Source: Puccinia triticina
Taxonomy: Eukaryota > Basidiomycota > Pucciniomycetes > Pucciniales > Pucciniaceae
Length of the DNA stretch: 64,000 nt
Direction of reading: 5' to 3'
Assembly (NCBI RefSeq): GCF_026914185.1
Contig: NC_070561.1
Coordinates: 3,844,001-3,908,000, forward strand
Below the pieces are notes generated by a model. That model did not search any database. It saw nothing but the letters and a program-made list of their open reading frames with translations, and was not told the origin of the DNA. Positions within the stretch are counted from its first letter, which is position 1. Every line of letters begins with the position of its first letter. Both the position numbers and the translations under genes were made by a program. Shown piece after piece: positions 43,848 to 55,010 of the stretch.

Positions 43848-46302
43848 TCACCAACCCGAGAGATCTCCAAATCCTTTCCGACGCTTAGCCGCCTGCTTCA
43901 CTCCGATTTCTTCGCTTACAGCCGCCAGTTCTCCAGGTCGTTTCTGGGCTCCATTAGTCTTGAGCGAGTTATTCTGATTTAAATATTTACCAACGGTCGA
44001 CCCGCCGGTCGAGTTGCCGCCGACTGCTTGCTCCTTCTTAGCTACATCGCCCAGGTTGGTACCAAACCAAGTAATTCGATCCTTTTCCCTTGTTTCTTTG
44101 CGTTTCAGCTTATCTTCGAGAGCTTCAAATTCGCTCTTTTCTTTCTGCAACCGTTTGCTGAGCCTTTCCTTGTACTTTTCAAACGGATCATCGAAGATCA
44201 GAACGGTGTTGATTTTCAGAAGCTTTAGTGGTTTATCGGTTAATTGGTCAATCGGAATCGATTCAAATTTTCCTAGTACGCTGTCACCTCCGACTACCCT
44301 TCCGAAGACCGTGTGCTTGTTGTTCAGATGGGGGGTTTCGCGGAATGTGATGAAAAATTGAGATCTGTAAAAAAGTAAACTTTCATTAGCTGAATTTTTG
44401 GCGACTGGATACAACAAACTTCGGCTTGCCCATTCGTATCTTTGCCATGATTTGCCATACTGAGCATACCTCGGCTAGTGTGTTTGTAGGCGTTTCGCAA
44501 ATGAAATTCATCTGTTACGATTAGAGAGAATATAAGCACTAAGCCTGAAAACAGCGGATGGCTTCGTCCCTGACAGTCGAATCATACCTCCGAATGGCTT
44601 TCCCCAGTAGCTCTCCCCGCCTTTTCCAGTACCTGTGGGATCACCGCCCTGATCGGCTCCACTCAAGCACGAGATGAAATTAAGTGGCCAGCATTTTCAA
44701 GATTGAGGTTTGTAGGGAGAACTAAAGCTGACCTGAATCATGAAACCCGGTATGAGCCGATGAAACTCCGTATTATCATAGTAACCTTTTCGAGCCAGCA
44801 TAAAGAAATTATAACACGTACGGGGAGCCTAGATCGTGCGAATCAACAATCAACCAAAAAGATGCTTAAACATTCGCAATCTCACGCGTAGATACATTAC
44901 CCTGTCACAATATAGCTCCACATTCAGATCGCCCAGGTTGGTAGAAATCTTGACGTATCCTTTCTCTTTGATGTGCGAGAACATGAAATCTTCCTAGTTT
45001 GAAAAATATGTCAATCCCAATCAAGCAAACCTTTGAGGCAAGAAAAGAGCTGTAGACTACCTCATCGATGATCTCCACCTCTGTCTTGGTGGCTGGCGTA
45101 AGGCTGGTGCTGGTAAAACTAGCCGCCGTCTTGCCTGTCGAAAAGACACTAGCATTATATGGTGTAAGTCCTTTCGATGAAGACATCGATGACTCCGGGA
45201 CGAGACCCTGTTGAGTTGAGGTAGTATTGAGTGATGCCGACTTCGAAGGATCTTTGTCTTTTGCGAGTTCTTTCAACACCGCCGAGACCGTGCTGCCCGC
45301 AGCTGCTACATTTAACCCCCTCATCGGGTCTTTCCTCAGAGCCTCGATTTCTGCTCAAGCGATGTGAAACAGAACCGAGTTAGGTGGATCATATCCAGCT
45401 GTATTGGTTATTGAAATAACGCTTGCCTTCATTAGGTACTTTGAGGTTATTTTTTAAATGGTCAAACCTTGAGAGATCTTTTTTCTCGATGTTGTGGGGA
45501 TCCTGTGAATGTTTTGGAGTGTCAGATAAAGAGATGTCGATTAGGCTCATGAGACGAGACATACTTGAAGGGTAATAATATCCGCTCTGGAGAACTTTTC
45601 ATCGGTCACTAAGTCATGCCAATGCCCCGGTTTGATATTCAGTCGATCGATGCTCTCCCTCGAAAACACATTGCCTGATTTCTTGATGGCTACGATATGG
45701 GTATGTTCATTGAATACCTTGTACGTGACGGGGTCGTAGTAGTTATCCTCGGCATTCTTGAAGAAATTCAACTTGATGAGATCCTTAGAAGCCAAAGGAG
45801 AACCGGTGACAGGATCGCGAGCGTACTTTCTGTTAAATAAACGTCAAAGCCACATTAGCGCGCTCAACGAGTCGGCATTTCGAAACTGAGATCTTCTGAG
45901 GAGCGTGCGTTACTTGACATATGGAATAATATTGACTAGATCAACGGTAGATCCGTCGGGGGTGCACATCGGCATCTCGAAGGGCTTCAGGCTTATGGCG
46001 CAACAGTCAAATGGCAACTGAGATAGGAATAATATTGATTAATCAGCTCGCGAATGTTCCAATTCAAAATACATGGCTCGTAGTGGTTGACTCACCCGCT
46101 GGAAATTCGAGCCTGCCTTTTTCTTCGCACCTGCACTGGAAGCATGATGGTCGCCAAACTCCCCAGCATGTTCGCGATGAGTGATGTATAGCTTGTCGGA
46201 TCCCTAGCGAATCTCACCACGCGAAGATTATCATTAGCCTTGCAGCTGTTTGCAGGAGTATCCCGTGGTAGAATAAAGTGAAGCCCGACTCACGTGACCC
46301 AT
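43848..46302 (-). CDS. PPIL2: PPIL2/Cyp60-type U-box cyclophilin (11 exons, 566 aa)
   Basis: Exons: 46302-46294, 46203-46096, 46017-45914, 45829-45565, 45502-45427, 45350-45061, 44993-44901, 44828-44733, 44648-44588, 44511-44430 and 44364-43848. All frames join, giving 566 residues. The N-terminal part ([42 protein letters not shown]) is the modified RING/U-box of PPIL2. Residues about 285-455 are the cyclophilin domain with [19 protein letters not shown] (catalytic Arg), [17 protein letters not shown] and [10 protein letters not shown]. The tryptophan of classic cyclophilins is His here (HLNNKH), so isomerase activity may be weak, as in human PPIL2. The tail is Lys-rich, with KRRK near the end as a nuclear signal. 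The protein is a nuclear, spliceosome-associated ubiquitin-ligase-like isomerase. Introns 5 and 10 begin GCAAGC (GC-AG). It diverges from prefoldin 5 with about 210 bp between starts. Confidence 0.93.
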
Positions 46303-46513
46303 GCTAGGCTGACGATGATTTGGATTTTGATTCGACTGACTTTCGGTGGTGGTGTGTAGTTGGTTGACCGAATAATGAATTCGAACAGACAAGAATCACC
46401 GACGGGCCGTACCCCCGGGGAAAGGGTCATCCCCGACGTGCACTCCAGCCACCAGTGTTCTGCAGCTCACACATCCATCGCAAAGAACACGACATTTGCA
46501 TACCAGTTTCATC
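46303..46513. promoter_or_regulatory. Bidirectional promoter between PPIL2 and PFD5
   Basis: A 211-bp spacer separates two divergent start codons. No TATA box is evident in either direction, as is common for constitutive fungal genes. A shared promoter is inferred from the spacing only. Confidence 0.55.
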
Positions 46514-47139
46514 ATGGCACAATCAGCCCAGGGTCCGCTGAATGTTCAAGACCTTGATGCTAGTCAGCTGGCCAGCGTCAAGGAACAACTCGACCAGGTA
46601 TGTTCGTTCGAGCTTCCGATCAGATGGGTTCCATTCCAAGACTGACTGTTCACAATTTGCTCACTGTAGGAGTTGAACCATTTGACCAACTCATTTGCCC
46701 AATTGCAAGGCGCGATTGCTAAATTTAATACCGGAATCGAATCGATCGACGTTATCCAGAAAAACCAAGAACCTATCCTCGTTCCTTTGACCGCCTCTCT
46801 GTATGTTCCGGGCAAACTGAAGGATCCTTCGCGCATAATGCTTGATGTCGGGACGGGTTACTTGATCGATCAGGTTTACTTCAAATCCTCATATCAATAT
46901 CTAATTCTTCCAATCCACTCCTCAAATTGATTCTGATTTCAATGTTTGTTTATCTATCTTTTTAGCCTATTGCGTCTGCTAGAAGCTGTCTGAATCGTAA
47001 AGTGTTGGGCCTCGGAGTGAACCTTGATCAACTGCAAAGTACGATCGAAACTAAACAGGAGCATCTCGGATTGGTACGAGAGCTCATTCAGATAAAGACT
47101 AGCGCCCGGCCAGCCCAATCAGATCCCAAGACTTCTTAG
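46514..47139 (+). CDS. PFD5: Prefoldin subunit 5 (3 exons, 153 aa)
   Basis: Exons 46514-46597, 46670-46873 and 46966-47139 join in frame (153 residues, usual for the family). It is an alpha-class prefoldin. A first coiled coil (LASVKEQLDQELNHLTNSFA...) is followed by the two beta-hairpins (EPILVPLTASLYVPGKL and IMLDVGTGYLIDQ) and a second coiled coil (LNRKV...LDQLQSTIETKQEHLGLVRELI). Prefoldin is a cytosolic hexamer that hands unfolded actin and tubulin to the CCT chaperonin. The start ATG has good context (ATCATGGCA). A second intron interrupts right after the beta-hairpins. It is divergent from PPIL2. Confidence 0.92.
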
Positions 47140-48063
47140 TATTAAATACCTATCAAACGCTACTCTAAGAAACGTCTACATAACTCCCGCAGAAAAACCT
47201 ACTAATCCTATGAGCAGTCAAAACCCCTGATGGTCGACGGGCGAGCTATTTCAAGTGGTTCAGATCCCATACAATCTACATTTCCAGCGCCGTCTTCAAT
47301 TTATGTAGCATCAAGTTTAAGCTGCGCAGGTTCGGTGGGCCTTGGAAATTAATCGAGCCGGAATATTAAGTGGGAGGTTTTTTGATCGGCCGCCAGCCAG
47401 AATTCGCAATCAGAACCGGTCCTGTTGTTAGGCCAGCTCAAAGCATGCATGATGATGATCAGGGGAGCCCACACGCTCAAGGGAGCTCAACACGTATTCG
47501 AACACCTACTTTGATTTCTTATGTGAAACCCTGGATACAAGAAGACAACAGGAACAAGCACGAGTCAGCCAGCGCAATATGTGTGTATAAGTTCTCGACA
47601 GAAGCTGAAAAATATCAACAATGCACGGGTATGAGATACATAGATCAACAAACAAGTGGAAAAATAGGGAGTGGGATGTTCTGAGCACAGAGACAAGATA
47701 AACTGGGAGCAGGACGATGATCAACATGTGTATCATTCAGCATTGTCCAATTTTTGTCACATGCAACTCTCATTTGTTTCTCTATGTATGTTACAACAGA
47801 TGATGCACTTATCTAAAGTTCAAACCTGATGAGCTTGGTGACATAGTTTATGCAGGTATGAAGAGCTCATAAGCAGTCAAACCACCTGAAAATCCTTGGG
47901 TTTTGGGGCCCCCACAGTCAATGCACACATCCCAAGCGACGGTTGTTCAGTGGAGTCAATTAAACCCATACGAAGATGAATTATGCGTCCGCTGAAGTCA
48001 AGCAACTTAAAACTGCCATCCACTTTCAGGTTTCTATGTTGTAGCTGAAGCTGGTGTGTTCTG
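47140..48063. other. Intergenic region 3' of PFD5
   Basis: No conserved frame. The right edge is the 9-bp target TGTGTTCTG of the following MITE. Confidence 0.5.
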
Positions 48064-48644
48064 CTAACTTAACTAAGTCCCTCTCTTTGTGGAGGGGGGA
48101 CGCCGTCCCGCAGGGACCCTCCGAAGGAGGGACTTATACACTAAGTGGACCCTGCGGCCTGAGAGAATCAGGAACTTGGCCTTTTTCAATCCTGTGTAGC
48201 TTCATCACATCATATTGTGTGATTGAGTTGTAGGGGAACAAAAGATGCAGAACATCAAGGAGAATCTTTCCACCTATTGTCCTATTTTTAGGGATATGTA
48301 ATGACATTCAAATGTCTTTTTTTGCAACTTCATCTAGTTGGCTATATCCCGTATCACACATGTTGCACTGTACAGAATCTGGAATTCATGATGTTACAGC
48401 TCTGATTACAGCTCAAAAAGAGGTGTTGAGGATGGGAAAAAATAGTAGAAAGATAGGGACAGCTTGGGCCATCCCAGAAATGTAAACAATTTCAAAAATG
48501 GTGCAGAGGCTCATGAGGGAGAGTGATTCTAAAAAAGTCCCCACCAAAAGTCATAATTCTCTCAGGCCGCGGGGTCCACATAGCGCGTAAGTCCCTCCTT
48601 CGGAGGTCGCTTCGCTCCCCCGAGGAGGGAATTAGCTAAGTTAG
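48064..48644. mobile_element. MULE-type MITE with ~110-bp TIRs next to EMC7
   Basis: Perfect 9-bp direct repeats TGTGTTCTG flank it (48055-48063 and 48645-48653). The TIRs begin CTAACTTAACTAAGTCCCTC / CTAACTTAGCTAATTCCCTC and continue through CTCCGAAGGAGGGACTTA and a TGGACCCYGCGGCCTGAGAG-type block. It is 581 bp long and non-coding. It ends about 154 bp before the EMC7 start codon. Confidence 0.88.
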
Positions 48645-48797
48645 TGTGTTCTGCGACTCGAGAGACTTGTTTTAAGTTCGGCCGACGGGGGTTACCGACT
48701 GGCCTGGGCGGGGGAGGAAGAAAATTCGGGGGCCAAAGAGATGGAGGAAAACCGCTTCGGGCGCCAGCGTTCAACTTCAAGTTGTCTTTGATTGAAC

Positions 48798-49981
48798 ATG
48801 AGGAGAACTTATCTTCCGAGAATCGCACTATGGTACGCCTCTTCTCGATCGCTAATCCAGTCAGGCTGATAGTTGCTCAACTTTTCTCGACGCGGCTCGT
48901 CTGACAGGTTTTCAGTGCTGACATTCCACTGTATGGTCGTCCTTGGGATTGACGTCGTGGGTCGTGTGACTTGGAATACCGCCTTGCCAGGTTAGCATTG
49001 CCATTTTCTTTTTACCGCCGTCTCTAACCGCCTGGCTAGGAATCTTTCCTTCGCTTCTATCCGGATTCTGACTGGGATACGGACGTGGATTTGTGTCAAG
49101 GAAGATATTAACCACCTACCAACCGATTCAAAAGTGGTACTTCGCTCTGGAAAGTCTGTAGAGGAGTTCATCAGACAGGACGGAACTTTTGTTCTGTAAA
49201 TCCAGTTCGATTTGATATTCTATCTGTCCTGTCGGTCGGCGTTGCTGACTGAAGAGTTTACGGCCGGTGACTGCAAACGGTCAAAGACAGGATGTTGAAC
49301 CGGGGATGTACGTTCTGACTGTCCAGTGTCGGACTGTGGCCTTCCCCGCACTTTCGATCGAAGTTCTCGCTTCCAAAAATGTAGCTGTTGAGCCGCCAGT
49401 TGTCAAACACCATGTCTTTGGTCAAGCTCCTCCCCCTCAGCTGGATCCAACAGGCCCACCAAGACCAGAACGTCGGCTGCAGTACCCTATTCAACTGGTA
49501 CCGACCGCGAAAATTCAATACGAAGAAATTAAGGTTGGATTCAATCCGATAGCCATGTTGCTAGGGAATCCGATGTACCTCTTGATGGGCGGCATGGCAG
49601 TGTTTATGATGATTATGCCCAAGGTAAAAACATCAGATTTACTCAGTCTGGGAGATACCAATTGCTAAAGAGCTTTGATTCATTTTTCCCAACAGCTCAT
49701 TGGTCTCATGGACCCAGAGGCATTAGCTGAAGTGCAAGCAAGCCAAGCCGACTTGCACAAGCAGATGGCTTCCATGCAAAGCATGGATTTGACGTCTGGT
49801 GAGTGAAAATTGGGCTTGGGTTTGCATGGATTCAACAGCTGATTAACTCCATCCGCTTGTTGTAGGTATTGCAAAGATGCTCTCCGCTTCGAATGATAAC
49901 GAAGAAACACCGCCAAGCTCGCATGCCTCTAGTAAGACCACTTCACATGCGAATGAAAGTCATGCCAAGCGAAGGAAGTAG
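48798..49981 (+). CDS. EMC7: ER membrane protein complex subunit 7 (6 exons, 254 aa)
   Basis: Exons 48798-48832, 48908-48990, 49105-49195, 49287-49623, 49696-49798 and 49866-49981 join in frame. The N terminus MRRTYLPRIALWFSVLTFHC is a signal peptide. Next is the EMC7 beta-sandwich: VVGRVTWNTALPD, SKVVLRSG, RQDGTFVLQDVEPGMYVLTV. Near residues 165-190 is the conserved membrane segment (GFNPIAMLLGNPMYLLMGGMAVFMMIMPK). After it come a cytosolic MDPEAL...LHKQM helix and a Ser-rich tail ending AKRRK. EMC is the ER insertase for tail-anchored and multispan proteins. The first two exons are the least certain: they were chosen because they restore a signal peptide and frame. The third-exon acceptor (AAG|AT) and fourth acceptor (AAAG|ACAG) were selected by frame. 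Confidence 0.85.
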
Positions 49982-50688
49982 GTTTTTGCTTCCGAACTGG
50001 CTTTGCTTGGGCGCCTTGTTGGAAACAATCCCTGTTGTAGTATATATCGAATCAAATCCTCTTATCCATTTTATATCCAACTGCAATCTCTCGGAAAGAT
50101 CGCATATCGCCGTGGGCTGCTGCAACGGTATCTGCAACGCACCGAGCTCACCCCACCTTCCGATGGTCAAAACCCAGCTCTGGTGTGATGGATTCGCTGC
50201 AATCACACACCGAGGTTGCACTCGTCGACTGGAAAGAATTGCTTCCGAACCGGCCAACAAGGTGACCGGCAGTTCTCCTTGTGGTAAAATGTGGTTTTTT
50301 GAAACCCACAAGATTCTGGGGCTTATGAGGGACCCCTTGTATTGATTAAACTGATGAAAATATTGCAACTCAGTAAACCTACACTGTGTGCCAAGTGTTT
50401 CTGCGAAACGCGCACAGCCACAGCGGGTCTCAACGCCGTCTCGACAAGACTCCACGGTGCGCGATGCATTTTTCTGTTGTCCAAATAAGTCCATTTCTGA
50501 GAAAAGATAAACATCAACCCAAAGCTTGTGTATCATGCAGCAAGAGACGAAAACAATCGCTCTATGGGAGGGGGAAAAAACATATCAAGAATTATAAAAG
50601 TTCCGCTGGAATAAAAATGGCAATCTTTTTCCTTCTACGTAGATTGAATACCTAGGGAGAGACTGTTGTGAAGGAGTTGGAATAAAAT
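49982..50688. other. Intergenic region
   Basis: Words of the form TTGCTTCCGAAC(T/C)GG occur at 49987 and 50240, and GCCTTGTTGG/CCAACAAGG are inverted (50023, 50258). No gene is recognised. Confidence 0.4.
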
Positions 50689-52286
50689 TTAGTTCTGATA
50701 TCTAATCCTCAAAACCGTAGGAATCTCTCCTTGTGCAAATTTCTGAAGTTTTTGATAATTTGGAGCACTAAGATGTAAAATTGTATTTCGAGGAATGTAT
50801 CTAAAATTTTCAGTCTTGTCAAAAAGATCAAGATATTGTACGGCATCCAGCATGGCTTTCTTTCTTTGAGAATCTGGCAGACTTTCCATTAGCTGATTTG
50901 CTGTTTGTTCCATTTTGGTTTCAGAGAGTTTGGAACCACTTTTTCTGTATGACATCATGCGTTCAAATAACACCTCCTGTTCACTTGTGAATCCATCGAG
51001 TAATTTGTTACAATTTCGACTAAAGTCTGGTCCTATGTTCTTCTTCAGGGCTTTGGGGAGTAATTGGTCATTGTGGATCTGTATTAGCATTTTTGTTTGT
51101 ACTTCAGTTAAAGTTGGGTTTCTCGGTATTTGATTGGCCTTTGATGCCAGTGTTGCTTGTTTGTTCTTTTGCAAGGTTGCAATTAAGCCACTTAGTTGTT
51201 CAGGATAAGTTTTTTCTTGAATTATATTTCTAAACCTCTCCTGTATGCTCTTCAAAATCTCTGCCTTTTTGTAGTCACTCAAATGTTTGACACCTAAAGA
51301 TTTGAGGCTTGCATTGAGAAAATCTTCTGATAGTTTTGAAATTTTTCCCTCTAACATGACATCTATTGTTTTTGGATAATTTTGAGATAAAAAATTCAGT
51401 ATGTGTTTCCAGTGCTCAGGAACAATGGATACTACATACCACTTGAGGTGAGAATAGTAACCTCTTTTCCAATATGAGCTAGTCTTCCCTGTGCTATTCC
51501 TTCAAAAGGTATACCAACTGCAAAAAGAGAACAATCAAGATCCAATATTTAAATCTTAATTCCACTATTTGAAACCTATTCAACAAATAATTCCTGACAT
51601 ACTATTGTACTTTATAAATCTTTCCATGGATACAAGATTTTTCTCCATACTTGCAGAGATTTCTCCCGCTTTTTCTATACTTAATTTCCTTATTCCCAAA
51701 GCTTGAACGCTTTTACTGAGAAAATCTTTTGAAATAGGGTTTGGATCCAATATTCATTATATGCCCATTTTGGTAATAGATTTTAACTATTAGGACTCAC
51801 CAGACTTATATTTTTCCAAAGTGCGAGCTGGTCGCACTGGTACATATGTCTCCGAAGTATACTTGTCTGCTTTTACTATTGCTCTACTGGCCGCAAAATC
51901 TAAATCATAACTCTCAGCATTCAAAAGGGACAAAACAAAATGTGCCTGAATCTGCTGACTTACCTCCTGATCCTCCACCTCAAAAGTCTCCAATAGTCAA
52001 AAGTTTTTGAGTTGGTTCAATATCTCGAGTAGCTACAGTAAGCATCAGTGAATATCGCCATTCAGAATAGAGATTGCTTTATTCCTACCCTTCCATTCTT
52101 AAAGATCAGATGAAGATTTGGCGTACAAGCTAAGTTCTTTGTACCTCTCAATTGAGCAATTTTTTCGCCTATCCATTGCACCAACGCCCTCTTAACCAGA
52201 TGGTTGGATGATGGTGAAACTGGCTGTGCTACAATACTATAGTAGCATAAGAGTTGTAAGGATAGTAGGATCTTGGTTAAAATCAT
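50689..52286 (-). CDS. Secreted protein A with LVKR propeptide, multi-exon (model partial)
   Basis: Exon 1 (52286-52145) encodes a signal peptide MILTKILLSLQLLCYYSIVA, then a short proregion ending NHLVKR (Kex2-type), then ALVQWIGEKIAQLRG, with a phase-1 GT donor. The last exon (about 51492-50689) encodes about 260 residues beginning NSTGKTSSYWKRGYYSHLKW and containing VPEHWKHILNFLSQNYPK and LSEDFLNASLKSLGVKHLSD. A middle piece (51740-51600, ISKDFLSKSVQALGIRKLSIE) repeats that last block, so the protein has an internal duplication. Another coding piece is at 51993-51795. I could not join exon 2 to exon 1 in frame, so the gene may have an unrecognised intron or be damaged. The family is unknown. 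It is mostly helical and charged. Locus B (55011-56374) shares its 5' exon. Confidence 0.5.
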
Positions 52287-55010
52287 TGCTGTGAATGCCT
52301 GGGCTCAACGGTTTATGTCCAGGCCGATTAGAGTGATGGTGTTGATATGATGATGACGAGGGAACTGGGAGGATGGGAATACATAAATAGAACCGCAGAA
52401 TCACAGGGCTCTGTATTTATATCAAGATGGCGCTGCCTCTACTTGGCGAGAAGGCACAGCGGGAAGCTGGACATCGTGTCTGACGGGCTCGGCGTAAGAA
52501 TAGAACCTGGAAAGAATTGTCCTTCATCCAAACTTGCCTTCGCAAACGATGGCCCTCGGGTACGCAGGGTGTCGTCAAGTCTGATCAACACCCTGGAAAA
52601 ATCGACGTCCTGCTAAAATCGCGACTCGTAACCCGACCGGAATCTCTCCGACAACCTGCGCCTTCCCTGATAGCACTGGACGCCTCCCTGATAGCACTGG
52701 ACGCCTTGTACCCCTGAGAGCATCTCCGACGTTGGCTGAACTGGGACTCGAGACCCAGTTTTTGCGAATCGCCCGAGTAAGACATCGGCGAGGGTGGTCT
52801 CACCTTGCGCGCAAACCTCGTCGACTTGTGGCGAGTCAAAATCTCATCTCATTAACAAATCGGGTGCGATTCTGGTGGATATGAAATTTGGTCCGCCGCC
52901 CCAGGAACCGCCGGTGTGGGAGGAGATATCTTCCAAATTTCCCCCCAGTCCATCCAACCTCAAAGTCAAGTCACCTTACCTGCCCTTTGCCCTGCTCCAA
53001 ATCTGACAATATTTCAGGGATAGCAGTAATACCCGAGAGATGCAATCATGGTAGCAGGGGGAATGAAGAACAGCGATCGCTGAAGGCGAGGGGGACAGTC
53101 TTAGTGCTCGTATTATCATAGCGACAGTTATCATATGTAGTTGAGTTCCTTCACGAAGTGCTTCGAGATTCATGAGATTGAGTCCGTCTGGAGCAGTCAC
53201 TGTTAGACTTACATCGACCTGCGCCTTCGAGGGTTGATGCCGATCAGCGTTAGATGTGCCTTGACGGGTGAGAGTGAGACGCAATCAGGATCATCAAGGA
53301 TTTTTCTCTTATGTATGTATCTTTTGTTTTCCTTGTCAGGCGATCAAGCCAGATGCTGTAACAACTGAAAGCTTCAAGATAGACCTGAGACCACCCAAAT
53401 CAGGCCAAAACTGCCAATTCTCAGCTCGTACTATTCACGAATTAATTGAGATAAGACAGCAGCCGTTCTTGCCCTGAAATCGTTTGAATGACTCAATTCT
53501 TATCTCTATATCTATTTTAATGGCACATACGCAAGGCAATCAAAATGTGAGAAGAACTCAAAATACGCTTCATCATCTGTCCTGGCTATCTACTGAGAGT
53601 GACAAGGTGAGCAGTTCAACAAAAGTACATACAGAAACATCTTGGACAAGGAATTGGTCTTGACCAAGTTCTTGGCAATGGGATTCAATCTTGCAGATAA
53701 AATCATATCCGGTGTAATCATCACACATGTCACCAAGAAAAGACCCGCTGTGGTAAGCCTAATCAAAAAACTTTATTACATCACTCAGACACCTACTACA
53801 AAGGAATCAGCGCCAAAAACCCTCTAGAAATCAATCCGGTAAACATAATCCACGCCCACAGACACTTCATAACAGCCTAGAATCATCTCTACAGGCACCC
53901 CAAACCCTTCAGTATTTGCTTCATGGATGGCCCTCCACAATGGGTAATAAAATATGTACAAATTTAGGTTCAAAGTGGGAGAAAGTCCACCATCAAACAG
54001 AGCCAGACTATTAGGAAGGAACCTGAGTATTGAATACATTTTACTCCTCTAGATTCAAGCAAGGCGTAACTCCTTCTCAGATACATGGCAGCTGATGCAC
54101 CATGGTTATTGTTTCCTCTTATGTCATCCCAAGCCATGTAGTAAATGCCTTGTTGGTTTGTTGCCTTGTCACCTTGTTGGAGGCTTTTTGTACCCTGTTC
54201 CCATCTTTCTCTTTGCCTCAGAACCACTTGTTGTCCCCTCACTATAAATGTAGAGCCTTTTGGCCCATTCTGTTTTGTCCCCCATCAGATTGTCACTTTG
54301 CATCACTAGTCACAGAATAAGAATTACATAACCTATTTTACCACATATTTTACAGTATATTTTCCCCCTTAATTTTGTCTAGAGAGCACTATTCTCAACA
54401 TATCATCAGCCACACTTTTCTTTAAGAGTACATACTCTTATTCTTGTCCCATATTACTCTCCCAACCTGAGAGGCAGCTTTTCACACACTCATCCCTCTC
54501 TAAGCTCTATTCCCCCAAAGAGTAGTTCCACACCGCCTTTTTGCAAAGCCTTATCAGCAATTTGTTGTTGCTATCTCAGCTTTCAGGGATTATAGCAAGC
54601 TGTCAATGTGCTGCCAACATTGAATGACTTGCCATCAAATCTGGGACCTTTGTAGATGTCAATTCTGACCTGCAAAGTCTAGACTTTTTCAGGGAAATCT
54701 AGCTTGTGGGACTTTAGATCACTTATGGGAGGCCAAAAGATATTCATGGATTATTTGCCCATCACCACTGAAAAATCTGGTGTCCCTAGTACAGTAACAC
54801 CAAGTGCCCTGATACCTCTGATTGAAGCAGGTTTACCAAAAAGAAACATGTTGCTACTTCCAAGTACTGGGCACATCACCTGGATTCAAACCACAGTGAG
54901 ATTCAATTCTGGACCAAATATGTGTCCTAAAGTTTTGTAAATTTCAATTGTGAACCCCACTAATAGGAAATGATTCAATCTACCTATTTCAAAATCATAT
55001 TATGAAGTTC
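52287..55010. other. Intergenic; duplicated upstream segment and LTR-like debris
   Basis: The 5' flank of locus A (about 52290-52450) resembles that of locus B (56400-56560): both have a GACGAGGGAACT-like word and CTTCTCRCCAAGT-type words on the minus strand. CCTGATAGCACTGGACGCC is duplicated in tandem (52667-52707). At 54235-54260 a CACTATAAATGTAGAGCC box starts an LTR-like segment. 54490-54545 matches the inverse of 950-1000. 54900-54953 is a one-sided relative of the AGGGGG MITE family. Short frames at 53268-53830 show no recognised domain. Confidence 0.4.

Noticed and set aside
49943..50536. Antisense 197-codon frame overlapping the EMC7 3' region
   Set aside because: It runs through the EMC7 terminal exon antisense and has no conserved motif or signal peptide.
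53268..53830. Plus-strand frames IKPDAVTTESFKIDLRPP... and DKELVLTKFLAMGFNLADK...
   Set aside because: Coding-like in look but no recognised family, splice join or signal; not enough support to call a gene.
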